In this document: piece after piece, positions 1-8,248 of the stretch
Layout: each line of letters begins with the position of its first letter
Position numbering within the stretch: the stretch's first letter is position 1
Source: Pseudomonas putida
GTDB taxonomy: Bacteria; Pseudomonadota; Gammaproteobacteria; Pseudomonadales; Pseudomonadaceae
Reading direction: 5' to 3'
Assembly: GCF_003228315.1 (NCBI RefSeq)
Contig: NZ_CP029693.1
Coordinates: 4,701,501-4,765,500, forward strand
Length of the DNA: 64,000 nucleotides
Notes under the pieces: model-generated
The model's input: only the letters and a program-made list of their open reading frames with translations
Told to the model about the DNA's origin: nothing
The model's database searches: none
Position numbers and translations under genes: made by a program

Positions 1-178
1 GGCCAGCGATTTCCCCTGCGCGCCCTGCCTGCAAAAGAAATGCACCTATCAACCGACGCCTGAAGATACCCGTCGGTTTGACCTCAAGCGCGAGTGGCCC
101 CTGTGCTTCACCCGCCTGAATCCCGAGCGTGTCGCGACCCGACTGAGCACGTTGTTACTGGCTGAGGAGCTGCGCTGA
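1..178 (+). CDS. waaC: Heptosyltransferase I WaaC, C-terminal fragment
   Basis: The reading frame is open from base 2 and stops with TGA at 176-178; only the last 58 residues are in the window. It carries a Cys-rich stretch (CAPCLQKKC) and a tail (CFTRLNPERV) of the kind seen at the C-terminus of GT9 LPS heptosyltransferases. WaaC adds the first heptose to Kdo2-lipid A on the inner face of the inner membrane. Its stop overlaps the waaG start by one base, as expected for a translationally coupled waaF-waaC-waaG-waaP operon. The WaaC rather than WaaF assignment rests mainly on gene order. Confidence 0.75.
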   Translation, partial: ASDFPCAPCLQKKCTYQPTPEDTRRFDLKREWPLCFTRLNPERVATRLSTLLLAEELR

Positions 179-1299
179 TGCAATTGGCATTCGTCCTTTA
201 TAAGTATTTCCCCTTTGGCGGCTTGCAGCGCGATTTCATGCGAATCGCCCTGGAGTGCCAGAAGCGCGGGCACCAGATTCGTGTCTACACCTTGATCTGG
301 GAAGGCGACGTGCCGCCGGGTTTCGAGGTGCTGGTGGCGCCGGTCAAGGCATTCTTCAACCATCGACGCAATGAAAAGCTCAGCGAGTGGATGGAAGCGG
401 ACCTGGCCAAACGCCCGGTCGACCGCCTGATCGGCTTCAACAAGATGCCGGGGCTGGACGTCTATTACGCCGCCGACGGCTGCTTCGAGGACAAGGCGCA
501 AAACCTGCGCAATTCGCTCTACCGCCGCTGGGGTCGCTATCGCCACTTCGCCGAGTACGAGCGGGCGGTGTTCGCCAGGGACGCCAAGACCGAAGTGCTG
601 ATGATTTCCGAAGTGCAGCAGCCACTGTTCATCAAGCACTACGACACGCCTGTCGAGCGCTTCCATTTGCTGCCGCCGGGTATCGCCCAGGACCGGCGTC
701 GACCGGCGGATGCGGACGAGATCCGTGCCGGGTTTCGTGCCGAATTCAACCTCAAGGACGATGAGCTGCTATTGGTGCAGATCGGCTCCGGATTCAAGAC
801 AAAGGGCGTGGATCGCAGCCTGAAGGCGCTTGCGGCCTTGCCCGCCGACCTGAAGAAGCGCACCCGGCTGTTTGTAATCGGCCAGGATGACCCCAAATTG
901 TTCCAGATGCAGAGCGCCACACTGGGGCTGGGCGATAACGTGACCTTCCTCAAGGGACGCAGCGATATTCCGCGTTTCCTGCTTGGTGCCGATCTGTTGA
1001 TCCACCCGGCGTACAACGAAAATACCGGCACCGTGCTGCTTGAAGCGCTGGTGGCCGGTTTGCCGGTGCTGGTCAGCGCCGTTTGCGGTTACGCCCATTA
1101 CATTGCCGAGGCCGATGCCGGCCTGGTGCTGGACGAACCGTTCGATCAGGCGCAACTGACGCAGTACCTGACCGGCATGTTGAACGACGCACACGCGAGG
1201 GCGGCCTGGAGCCGCAACGGTCTGGCCTATGCCGAGACGGCCGACCTCTACAGCATGCCGCAGCACGCGGCTGATGTGATTCTGGCGGAGCACGCTTAA
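178..1299 (+). CDS. waaG: LPS core glucosyltransferase WaaG (GT4)
   Basis: 373 residues, the usual WaaG length. WaaG transfers a sugar from a UDP-sugar to heptose II of the LPS inner core at the cytoplasmic face of the inner membrane. The N-terminus has the GT-B glycine-rich loop (FPFGGLQRDF, about residues 11-20). The C-terminal domain has the GT4 donor-site pattern (NENTGTVLLEALVAGLPV, about 280-297), with the two glutamates that bind nucleotide-sugar. The ATG overlaps the waaC stop by one base, and the TAA abuts the waaP ATG. Family and position make the assignment strong; the exact sugar is inferred from the family. Confidence 0.93.
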   Translation: MQLAFVLYKYFPFGGLQRDFMRIALECQKRGHQIRVYTLIWEGDVPPGFEVLVAPVKAFFNHRRNEKLSEWMEADLAKRPVDRLIGFNKMPGLDVYYAADGCFEDKAQNLRNSLYRRWGRYRHFAEYERAVFARDAKTEVLMISEVQQPLFIKHYDTPVERFHLLPPGIAQDRRRPADADEIRAGFRAEFNLKDDELLLVQIGSGFKTKGVDRSLKALAALPADLKKRTRLFVIGQDDPKLFQMQSATLGLGDNVTFLKGRSDIPRFLLGADLLIHPAYNENTGTVLLEALVAGLPVLVSAVCGYAHYIAEADAGLVLDEPFDQAQLTQYLTGMLNDAHARAAWSRNGLAYAETADLYSMPQHAADVILAEHA

Positions 1300-2106
1300 A
1301 TGAAGTTGATGCTGGCTGAACCGTTCAAGAGCCTTTGGGCTGGGCGCGATGCGTTCACCGAAGTCGAAGGCTTGCAGGGCGAGGTTTATCGGGAGCTGGA
1401 AGCGCGTCGGACCTTGCGCACTGAAGTGAACGGCAACGGTTTCTTTGTGAAGATCCACCGTGGCATTGGCTGGGGCGAGATCTTCAAGAACCTGCTCACC
1501 GCCAAGCTGCCGGTGCTCGGCGCGGGTCAGGAATGGAAGGCCATCCAGCGCTTGCAGGAAGTCGGCGTACCGACCATGACCGCCGTCGCTTACGGCGAAA
1601 AGGGCAGCAATCCGGCGGACCAGCATTCGTTCATCGTCACTGAAGAGCTGGCGCCGACCGTCAGCCTCGAAGACTTCAGTATCAACTGGGTCAAGCAGCC
1701 ACCGGAGCCCCGGCTCAAGCGCGCGCTGATCGCCGAAGTGGCTCGCATGACCGGCATGATGCACCGCGCCGGGGTCAACCACCGCGACTGCTACATCTGC
1801 CACTTTCTGCTGCACACCGACAAACCGGTGACGGCTGATGACTTCAAGCTTTCGGTGATCGATCTGCACCGCGCCCAGACCCGCCCGGCCATCACCTCGC
1901 GCTGGCGCAACAAGGATCTGGCGGCGCTGTATTTTTCGGCCCTGGATATCGGCCTGACTCGTCGCGACAAACTGCGCTTTCTCAAAGGCTACTTCCAGCA
2001 GCCGCTGCGGCAGATTCTCCGTGAGGAAGCCAGGCTGCTGGGCTGGCTCGAAGGCAAGGCCAACAAGCTCTACGATCGCAAGCAGCGATACGGGGATGCG
2101 CTCTGA
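1300..2106 (+). CDS. waaP: LPS core heptose kinase WaaP
   Basis: 268 residues. WaaP phosphorylates heptose I of the LPS inner core; in P. aeruginosa it is regarded as essential for making exportable core. The kinase-like fold shows a lysine after beta-3 (FFVKIH, K51), a candidate helix-C glutamate (E78), the catalytic HRD at 161-163 within HRDCYICHFLL, and the metal-binding Asp of IDLHRAQ (D188). It starts directly after waaG without a gap and its stop overlaps the next kinase gene by one base, so the kinases are probably translated together. Confidence 0.94.
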   Translation: MKLMLAEPFKSLWAGRDAFTEVEGLQGEVYRELEARRTLRTEVNGNGFFVKIHRGIGWGEIFKNLLTAKLPVLGAGQEWKAIQRLQEVGVPTMTAVAYGEKGSNPADQHSFIVTEELAPTVSLEDFSINWVKQPPEPRLKRALIAEVARMTGMMHRAGVNHRDCYICHFLLHTDKPVTADDFKLSVIDLHRAQTRPAITSRWRNKDLAALYFSALDIGLTRRDKLRFLKGYFQQPLRQILREEARLLGWLEGKANKLYDRKQRYGDAL

Positions 2107-2840
2107 TGGCGGGTTGGAACCTGGAGCCGGCTTTCAGCGATCTGGCAGAGTGTTTCGGCAGCCTGGACGCGGTGTTTGCGCTCGAGGGCGAACGCCTGAC
2201 CCGCGACCCGCTGTCCGAGGTGATCCGCGTGCAGCGCGATGGCGTCAATTACTACGTCAAACGCTACGTGGGCGCGGGCAAGGGCTTGCGTCGCTACTTG
2301 GGCAAACCCCGGGTGAAAATGGAATGGCAGAACCTCAAGCGCTTCGCCAAATGGGGTATTCCCACCGCTGAGGTGGTGGCCTGGGGGCTGGAACGGCGTG
2401 GTGCGGCCTATGATCGCGGGGCGCTGATCACCCGTGAACTGCCGCACACCGAGGACCTGTCCGCGCTGGCCGAGCGCCACGACCCGAAGCTGACGGATCG
2501 CGCCTGGGTCGACAGGGTAAGTCGTCAGTTGGCCAGCCATACCCGGACCATGCATGAGCATCGTTTTACTCACAATGATTTGAAGTGGCGCAACCTGTTG
2601 ATCGACGACCAGGCCAGACTGTTCCTGATCGATTGCCCCAACGGTGATTTCTGGAGCGGCTTCTGGCTCAAGTACCGCATCACCAAGGATCTGGCGTGTC
2701 TGGACAAGGTGGCCAAATACCAATTGTCGGCCACCCAGCGCCTGCGCTTTTACCTGCAATACCGCCAACGGGAACGGCTCAATGCCGCCGACAAGAAACG
2801 GATCCGGCACGTGGTGAGATTTTTCGAGGGACGCGAATGA
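2106..2840 (+). CDS. LPS kinase-like protein (WaaP/InaA family), first accessory kinase
   Basis: 244 residues with a complete set of kinase-like residues: YYVKRY (K52), E73 in KMEWQNL, HND at 156-158, N163, and the metal-binding Asp of LIDCPNG (D176). This fits an active small-molecule or LPS-core kinase of the Kdo/WaaP family. It occupies the position of PA5008 in P. aeruginosa; which core hydroxyl it modifies cannot be read from sequence. ATG overlaps the waaP stop by one base, and its own TGA overlaps the next gene in ATGA form. Confidence 0.85.
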   Translation: MAGWNLEPAFSDLAECFGSLDAVFALEGERLTRDPLSEVIRVQRDGVNYYVKRYVGAGKGLRRYLGKPRVKMEWQNLKRFAKWGIPTAEVVAWGLERRGAAYDRGALITRELPHTEDLSALAERHDPKLTDRAWVDRVSRQLASHTRTMHEHRFTHNDLKWRNLLIDDQARLFLIDCPNGDFWSGFWLKYRITKDLACLDKVAKYQLSATQRLRFYLQYRQRERLNAADKKRIRHVVRFFEGRE

Positions 2841-3589
2841 CTGATTTTCTGGCCGCTGAAGACCGTGCGCTGCTTGAGCGCCATGGTCTTGGCACGTTCG
2901 ACGCGCTCTGGGCCCGGCAGCTCGATGCCGTGGACGAGCCCAACACCGGACGTGGTGGTTGGAGCAGCGTGTTTCGACTGGATCTGGAGGGCCAGGGGTT
3001 CTACCTCAAGCGTCAGAGCAACTACCGGACACGCACCTTGCACGCCCCTTTTGGCGAGCCGAGTTTTGCCCGTGAGTTTCGCAACATCAGCCGCTATGAA
3101 AAGCTCGGTATTCCGGCGCTGAAGGCCGTGTTCTTTGGTGTGCGCAAGGTCGATGGCGAGGTGCGGGCGATTCTCATGACCCGCGCCCTGGACGGCTGGG
3201 ATGATCTGGACTCGCTGCTGCAGCGCTGGTCGGACCTCGGTGAAGCGCAACATATCGCGATACTTCAAGCCTGCGGAAAACTGGCGCAGCGCCTGCACGG
3301 CCAGCGTCAGGTGCATGGCTGTTTTTACCCCAAGCATATTTTTCTCTGCGCCACCGCTGACGGCTACCAGGCGCAACTGATCGATCTGGAAAAGACCCGG
3401 CCGCTGCTGTTCGGTCAACGGGATCGGGTCAAGGACCTGGAGCCGTTGCTGCGTCGAGCACCGGAGTGGAGCGATGCGCAGCTGCGCATTTTTCTGGCCG
3501 CCTATCTGGATCAGCCACAGGACAGCACGCTGATCGATAGCTGGCTGACTCGCCTGACCGCGCGACGCAGCCACAAGGAGAAGCGCTGA
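2837..3589 (+). CDS. LPS kinase-like protein (InaA type) lacking the HxD aspartate
   Basis: 250 residues from the ATG at 2837, which overlaps the preceding stop (ATGA); the open frame continues upstream but inside the previous gene. K58 (FYLKRQ), E80 and an IDLEKTR motif (D183) are present. At the catalytic-loop position the sequence reads HGCFYPKHIF (160-169), where WaaP has HRDCYICHF, so the usual catalytic Asp is replaced by Cys. Similar HGC loops occur in InaA-like proteins as I recall, so this may be a subfamily trait. It may be a pseudokinase partner of the neighbouring enzymes or use another base. Confidence 0.82.
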   Translation: MTDFLAAEDRALLERHGLGTFDALWARQLDAVDEPNTGRGGWSSVFRLDLEGQGFYLKRQSNYRTRTLHAPFGEPSFAREFRNISRYEKLGIPALKAVFFGVRKVDGEVRAILMTRALDGWDDLDSLLQRWSDLGEAQHIAILQACGKLAQRLHGQRQVHGCFYPKHIFLCATADGYQAQLIDLEKTRPLLFGQRDRVKDLEPLLRRAPEWSDAQLRIFLAAYLDQPQDSTLIDSWLTRLTARRSHKEKR

Positions 3590-5040
3590 TGCGTTTGTCC
3601 GAACTGAAAAATGCCGGTCGCAGCCCGGCCTTGCCACTGAGCCTTTCGCTTGCCGATGCCGCAGGTCCCGCAGACTTGCAGCTGCTGACCCTGCTGCGGG
3701 TATTGCCGGGGCAGCGTTATGTCGGCGCCGGTATTTGGCGCGGCCGTCCGGTGTTGGCCAAATTGCTGGTTGGCGGCAAGGCGGCGCGGCACTTTCAGCG
3801 CGAGCTGGACGGTGTGCGCCAGCTGGCGGCACAAGGCTTGACCACGCCGCTGTTGCTGGCGGACGGGCTCAAGGACGGCGAGGGCGGTTGGCTGCTGTTC
3901 GAATTTCTGGAAGGTGCGACAAGCCTGGGCGATGCCTGGAAGCAGGTCGAACACTTGCCGGCGCTGGCCGATGAGCAAGCGGCGGTACTGGCCGAAGCCT
4001 TGGGCGCCATCGGGCAAATGCACCGCAAAGGCCTGTGGCAGGAAGATTTGCACCTGGACAACCTGCTGCGCCAAGGCAGTCGACTGTACTTGATTGACGG
4101 CGCCGGGATCCGCGCGGAAACCCCTGGCCAGCCGCTGTCTCGGCAGAAAGTCCTGGAAAACCTCGGGGTGTTTTTCGCCCAATTGCCCAAGACACTGGAG
4201 CCATTCACCGAAGAGTTGCTGGTGTACTACCTGCTGAGCAACGGCGAGCACGCCTTGCCCATGGAAGCCTTGCAGAAGCAGATTGACAAGGTGCGCAGCT
4301 GGCGCCTGAAGGATTATCTGATCAAGGTCGGGCGCGAATGCACGCTGTTCAGCGTCCAGCGCGGTGCGTTCGGCCTGCGCGCCATCCGCCGCGAGGAAGA
4401 AGCTTCGATGCTGCCCGTGCTGGCTCAGGCCGACGCGTTGCTTGATCAGGGCCACTTGTACAAGACAGGCGGTGCGGCAAGTGTCGGCAAGGTCGAGGTG
4501 GACGGTCGTACGCTGGTGATCAAGCGCTACAACATCAAGGGTTTCGCCCACTGGCTCAAGCGTTTCTGGCGCCCGAGCCGCGCCTGGCATTCCTGGCGCG
4601 AAGGCAATCGCCTCGCATTTCTCGGCATTGCCACGCCCAAGCCTCTGGCACTGCTGGAAAAGCGCTTTTTCTGGCTGCGCAGCCGCGCTTACCTGATCAC
4701 CGAACATCTGCCGGGGCCGGACATCATCGAGCGCTTCGCGCCTTATGTTGAAAGTGGTGAAGCGCCCGAGGCGGAGTTGACGGCACTGGATTGGCTATTT
4801 GCCGAACTGATACGCGAGCGCATCAGTCACGGCGATTTCAAGGGGCACAACCTGTTCTGGCAGGAGGATCGCTGGGCGCTGATCGATCTGGATTCGATGT
4901 GTCAACACGGTTCACTCGGCAGCTTTGCCCCAGCGTATGCGCGGGATCGGGCGCGGTTCATGCGTAACTGGCCTGAAAGCAGTGCGCTGTATCGGGTTAT
5001 AGATCAGCGTTTGCCCAAGGATATCTCCGGCGCTGGTTGA
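3589..5040 (+). CDS. Tandem-domain LPS kinase (InaA/WaaP family)
   Basis: 483 residues, about twice the single-domain length. Domain 1 (about 1-225) has LAKLL, then QEDLHLDNLL and LIDGAGI, so the catalytic Asp, Asn and metal Asp are present although the HxD histidine is replaced. Domain 2 (about 280-480) has LVIKRYN, SHGDFKGHNLF and LIDLDSM, a full set. Both halves could be catalytic. The gene corresponds in position to PA5006 of P. aeruginosa and closes the first LPS operon; its ATG overlaps the preceding stop by one base. A paired REP palindrome follows. Substrates are not predictable. Confidence 0.85.
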   Translation: MRLSELKNAGRSPALPLSLSLADAAGPADLQLLTLLRVLPGQRYVGAGIWRGRPVLAKLLVGGKAARHFQRELDGVRQLAAQGLTTPLLLADGLKDGEGGWLLFEFLEGATSLGDAWKQVEHLPALADEQAAVLAEALGAIGQMHRKGLWQEDLHLDNLLRQGSRLYLIDGAGIRAETPGQPLSRQKVLENLGVFFAQLPKTLEPFTEELLVYYLLSNGEHALPMEALQKQIDKVRSWRLKDYLIKVGRECTLFSVQRGAFGLRAIRREEEASMLPVLAQADALLDQGHLYKTGGAASVGKVEVDGRTLVIKRYNIKGFAHWLKRFWRPSRAWHSWREGNRLAFLGIATPKPLALLEKRFFWLRSRAYLITEHLPGPDIIERFAPYVESGEAPEAELTALDWLFAELIRERISHGDFKGHNLFWQEDRWALIDLDSMCQHGSLGSFAPAYARDRARFMRNWPESSALYRVIDQRLPKDISGAG

Positions 5041-5057
5041 ATCGGACCTTCGGTCCT

Positions 5058-5148
5058 ATCGCGAGCAGGCTCGCTCCTACAGTGTTCTGTGGCGTTCACA
5101 GCGTGTGTGTACGACGCAAATCCCTGTGGGAGCGAGCTTGCTCGCGAT
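5058..5148. repeat. REP pair (inverted)
   Basis: Two copies of the pseudomonad REP motif face each other: ATCGCGAGCAGGCTCGCTCC on the left and its counterpart GGGAGCGAGCTTGCTCGCGAT on the right, with about 40 bp between. Each half is itself a hairpin. Such pairs lie between transcription units and are mobilised by REP-associated transposases (RAYTs); none is encoded in this window. Confidence 0.9.
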
Positions 5149-5278
5149 AAGGCAAGAACAGACACTCGAGATCAGGAGGCAGGCTTCATGAGCTGTCCTG
5201 CCCGGTCTCGAGACGTCATGAACCTTGTCCAGATCGCGCTTGCCGCTTGCAACTAGCGGCTTGAAGCTGCTTTTAAGC

Positions 5279-5284
5279 TATAAT
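5279..5284 (+). promoter_or_regulatory. Candidate -10 box for the second LPS operon
   Basis: A perfect TATAAT lies about 93 bp upstream of the GTG at 5377. No recognisable -35 hexamer sits 16-18 bp upstream, so this could be an activator-dependent or weak sigma-70 promoter. Treated as tentative. Confidence 0.4.
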
Positions 5285-5376
5285 CCCGCCCTTTAGCTGC
5301 CCCACGCTCCCGGCGAGGGCACATCATTTTTGAGGCGCCTCGGCGCCTGCACGCAGACTAAAGAGGCTAGACCCCT

Positions 5377-7134
5377 GTGGCATTGACGATTCTTGGCCTG
5401 TCCGGCGCCCTTAGCCATGATCCTTCCGCAGCCTTGTACATCGACGGCAAGCTGGTCGCGGCGGCTGAAGAAGAGCGCTTCGTACGCGATAAACATGCAA
5501 AGAACCGCATGCCCTACGAATCGGCGAAGTTCTGCCTGGAGCAGGCCGGCATCAAGCCTTCCGACGTAGACGTGGTCGCGATTCCGTTCGCCCCGATCAG
5601 CATTTTCGGCAAGGCCCGCTGGCAGTACGCCAAGCGTTACTGGTACGCCCCGGACCGCGCGCTCGACGCGATCCTGATGGGCAACCGTCGCTACAAGCGC
5701 TATCGCAACAAGATCGTCTGGTGCCTGGAGCAACTGGGCTTCGATCCGAAGAAGATCAAGATCGAGCCGGTCGAGCACCATCTGGCCCACGCCTCCAGCG
5801 CCTATCACTGCTCCGGTTTCAAAGAGAAAACCGCGATCCTCGGAATCGACGGCAAGGGCGAATACGCCACGACCTTCTTCGGTTATGGCGAAAACGGCAA
5901 GATCCACAAGATCAAGGAATTCTTCGATCCGGACTCCCTGGGCGGCCTCTACGGCGCGATCACCGAGTTCCTCGGTTTCGATATGCTCGACGGTGAGTTC
6001 AAGGTGATGGGCATGGCGCCGTACGGCGACGCCAGCAAATACGATTTCTCGCGTCTGGCTTCGTTCGAAAATGGCGAGCTGGTGATCAACACCGACTACG
6101 CCAACGTCATCGGCCTGCGTCGCTACAAAGAGAAGGGCAAGGGTTACTACTTCTCGCCGAAGCTGATCGAGTGGCTGGGACCGAAGCGCGAAGGTGACAT
6201 CGCCGACGAGCCGTACATTCACTACGCCGCCAGCATTCAAGCGCTGTTCGAAAAAATTGCGCTGCAGATGATCGATCACTACCTGGGCGACGTGCTCAAG
6301 GAAACCGGCAAGCTGGCCTACGCCGGTGGCTGTGCGTTGAACGTCAAGCTGAACCAGAAAATCATCGCCCGCGACGACGTCAAGGAGCTGTTCGTGCAGC
6401 CTGCTTCCGGTGACGCCGGTACGGCTGTGGGCGCGGCGGCCTATGTGTCCAACGCCCGTGGCGTGCCGGTCGAGAAGATGGAACACGTCTATCTCGGCCC
6501 GTCGTACAGCAACGAAGACGTGATCGCGGCCTGTGCCCGTCACGAGAACAAGCCCACCTGGCGCAAGCTCGACAACATGCCGGAGCAGATCGCCAGGATC
6601 ATGGTCGACGGCAACCCGGTGGCCTGGTTCCAGGGCCGCATGGAGTTCGGTCCGCGCGCGCTGGGCGGTCGTTCGATCATCGGTTGCCCGAGCGTGGCCG
6701 GCGTGGCTGATCGCATCAACCATCAGATCAAGTTCCGCGAGCGCTGGAGGCCTTTCTGCCCGTCGATGCTCGACACCGTTGCGCCACAGATGATCAAGAT
6801 CGATCACCCGGCACCGTTCATGACCTTCACCTTCGAAGTGGCGGAAGAGTGGAAGACCCGCGTGCCGGAAGTCGTCCATGAAGACGGCACCTCGCGGGCC
6901 CAGGTGCTCAAGCGCGAATACAACCCGCGCTACTACGACATGATGAAGGCGCTGGAAGTCCTGACCGGCAATGGCGTATCGCTGAACACCTCGCTCAACC
7001 GTCGTGGCGAGCCGATGATCTGCTCGCCGACGGATGCGTTGAACATGTTCTTCGGTTCCGATCTGCAGTACCTGATCATGGAAGACATCCTGGTCGTCAA
7101 AGAGGGCGCGAACGCCTATGACACGCTCGGCTGA
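5377..7134 (+). CDS. wapO: LPS core carbamoyltransferase (NodU/CmcH family)
   Basis: 585 residues from a GTG start. Carbamoyltransferases of the NodU/CmcH family transfer a carbamoyl group from carbamoyl phosphate, by way of carbamoyl-AMP, to a sugar hydroxyl; in P. aeruginosa this position (PA5005) is linked to carbamoylation of the LPS inner-core heptose. The N-terminal Kae1-like domain is visible (TILGLSGALSHDPSAAL at the start, HHLAHASSAYHCSGF near 131-145, GIDGKGEYATT). The C-terminal domain has the conserved GRMEFGPRALGGRSI block (about 420-435) and SLNTSLNRRGEPM near 545. It overlaps the next gene by 17 bp. Confidence 0.92.
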   Translation: MALTILGLSGALSHDPSAALYIDGKLVAAAEEERFVRDKHAKNRMPYESAKFCLEQAGIKPSDVDVVAIPFAPISIFGKARWQYAKRYWYAPDRALDAILMGNRRYKRYRNKIVWCLEQLGFDPKKIKIEPVEHHLAHASSAYHCSGFKEKTAILGIDGKGEYATTFFGYGENGKIHKIKEFFDPDSLGGLYGAITEFLGFDMLDGEFKVMGMAPYGDASKYDFSRLASFENGELVINTDYANVIGLRRYKEKGKGYYFSPKLIEWLGPKREGDIADEPYIHYAASIQALFEKIALQMIDHYLGDVLKETGKLAYAGGCALNVKLNQKIIARDDVKELFVQPASGDAGTAVGAAAYVSNARGVPVEKMEHVYLGPSYSNEDVIAACARHENKPTWRKLDNMPEQIARIMVDGNPVAWFQGRMEFGPRALGGRSIIGCPSVAGVADRINHQIKFRERWRPFCPSMLDTVAPQMIKIDHPAPFMTFTFEVAEEWKTRVPEVVHEDGTSRAQVLKREYNPRYYDMMKALEVLTGNGVSLNTSLNRRGEPMICSPTDALNMFFGSDLQYLIMEDILVVKEGANAYDTLG

Positions 7135-8248
7135 ACGCCATGTGCTGCAGTTCTGCCACGGCTATGACGGGCCGTTCCTGGACTGCGCACGGCAGTACGC
7201 CAGCCTGTTCACGGGGACCGGCTATCGCGTGACCACGGTGTTTCTGACCGGGGTCGCCGATGCCGAGGTCGCCGCGGGTTGCGCCTCCGATGAAGTGTTG
7301 TTCATGGAATACAGCTCCAAGGCCATTCGTGGCCTGAAGCTGGGCGCCATCGGCGATCTGCGCAAGATCGCCGCTTCACGCAATTTCAGTTTCTGCATCG
7401 CCCATCGCTTCAAGCCGATCTACATCGCCTTGCTCGGCACTTCGCTGCCGGTGATTGGCGTGCATCACGCGTTTGACGATTACAAACGCGGTTCGCGCAA
7501 ACTGTTCGCGCAGATTTTCCGCAAGCGCCTGAGCCTGCTCGGTGTCTCCGATGCCGTGCGAGATGACATGCGCCGTTGCCTGCCGAAGTGGCCAGCGGCG
7601 CGGATCCAGACGCTGTACAACCGTATCGACGTGCCGGCATTGCAGGCCAGCCAGGTGTCGGCGAGCGAGGCTCGGGAAACCCTGGGCCTGGCGCCGGATG
7701 CCTGGATTGTCGGCAATGTCGGGCGGCTGCATCCGGACAAGGACCAGGCCACGCTGCTGGACGGGTTCGCCGCGGCATTGCCGGGTTTGCCGGCCAACAG
7801 CCAGCTGGTGATTCTCGGCAAGGGCCGGCTGGAGGAGGATCTCAAGGCCCAGGCTCGTGAACTGGGCATCGGCGATCGTGTGCTGTTCCTCGGTCAGGTC
7901 CCTGACGCGCGACGTTACTTCCGTGCTTTCGATGTGTTTGCCCTGAGTTCCGACCACGAGCCGTTCGGGATGGTATTGCTCGAAGCCATGGCCGCCGGTG
8001 TGCCGTTGCTGGCCACGGCCTGTGGCGGGGCGAAGGAAGTGGTCGAAGGCGTCGGCATTCTTTTCCCGCTGGGCGATGCCGAACACCTGGCTCAAGGGCT
8101 GCAGCATCTGGCCGTGATGGATGATCGGCAGCGCCAGCAATGCGCCCAGTTGATGCTCGACCGCTTGCACGAGCGTTTCTCCGACCGCGCGGTGCGTGAT
8201 GCTTTCTGGCATCTGCCGCACGTTATCGAACTGGCACCGAGGGGCTGA
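7118..8248 (+). CDS. wapH: GT4 glycosyltransferase, LPS outer core (WapH-like)
   Basis: 376 residues. A GT-B fold glycosyltransferase: the C-terminal GT4 domain has GNVGRLHPDKDQATLLDGF, then EPFGMVLLEAMAAGVPLLATACGGAKEV with the nucleotide-sugar-binding glutamates. It starts inside the end of the carbamoyltransferase gene and its stop overlaps the mig-14-like start by one base, so the five genes from 5377 to 11595 look like one unit. By position it corresponds to PA5004 (wapH, a core glucosyltransferase). The sugar added is inferred, not shown. Confidence 0.85.
   Translation: MTRSAERHVLQFCHGYDGPFLDCARQYASLFTGTGYRVTTVFLTGVADAEVAAGCASDEVLFMEYSSKAIRGLKLGAIGDLRKIAASRNFSFCIAHRFKPIYIALLGTSLPVIGVHHAFDDYKRGSRKLFAQIFRKRLSLLGVSDAVRDDMRRCLPKWPAARIQTLYNRIDVPALQASQVSASEARETLGLAPDAWIVGNVGRLHPDKDQATLLDGFAAALPGLPANSQLVILGKGRLEEDLKAQARELGIGDRVLFLGQVPDARRYFRAFDVFALSSDHEPFGMVLLEAMAAGVPLLATACGGAKEVVEGVGILFPLGDAEHLAQGLQHLAVMDDRQRQQCAQLMLDRLHERFSDRAVRDAFWHLPHVIELAPRG

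Larger units (their letters stand above)
5041..5376. other. 336-bp intergenic region: REP pair, candidate -10 box and GC hairpin
   Basis: This gap contains no convincing gene. It holds a REP palindrome pair at 5058-5148, a consensus-like TATAAT at 5279-5284 with no good -35 at 17 bp, and a GC-rich inverted repeat (AGGCGCC TC GGCGCCT) near 5334-5349, just before the GTG of the carbamoyltransferase. A short inverted repeat GCCGC/GCGGC lies near 5242-5260. The region probably ends the first LPS operon and promotes the second. Confidence 0.6.

Noticed and set aside
5293..6879. A 528-codon open frame opposite the carbamoyltransferase gene
   Set aside because: Composition (many His, Val, Asp, Arg) is typical of a mirrored frame, and there is no start context.
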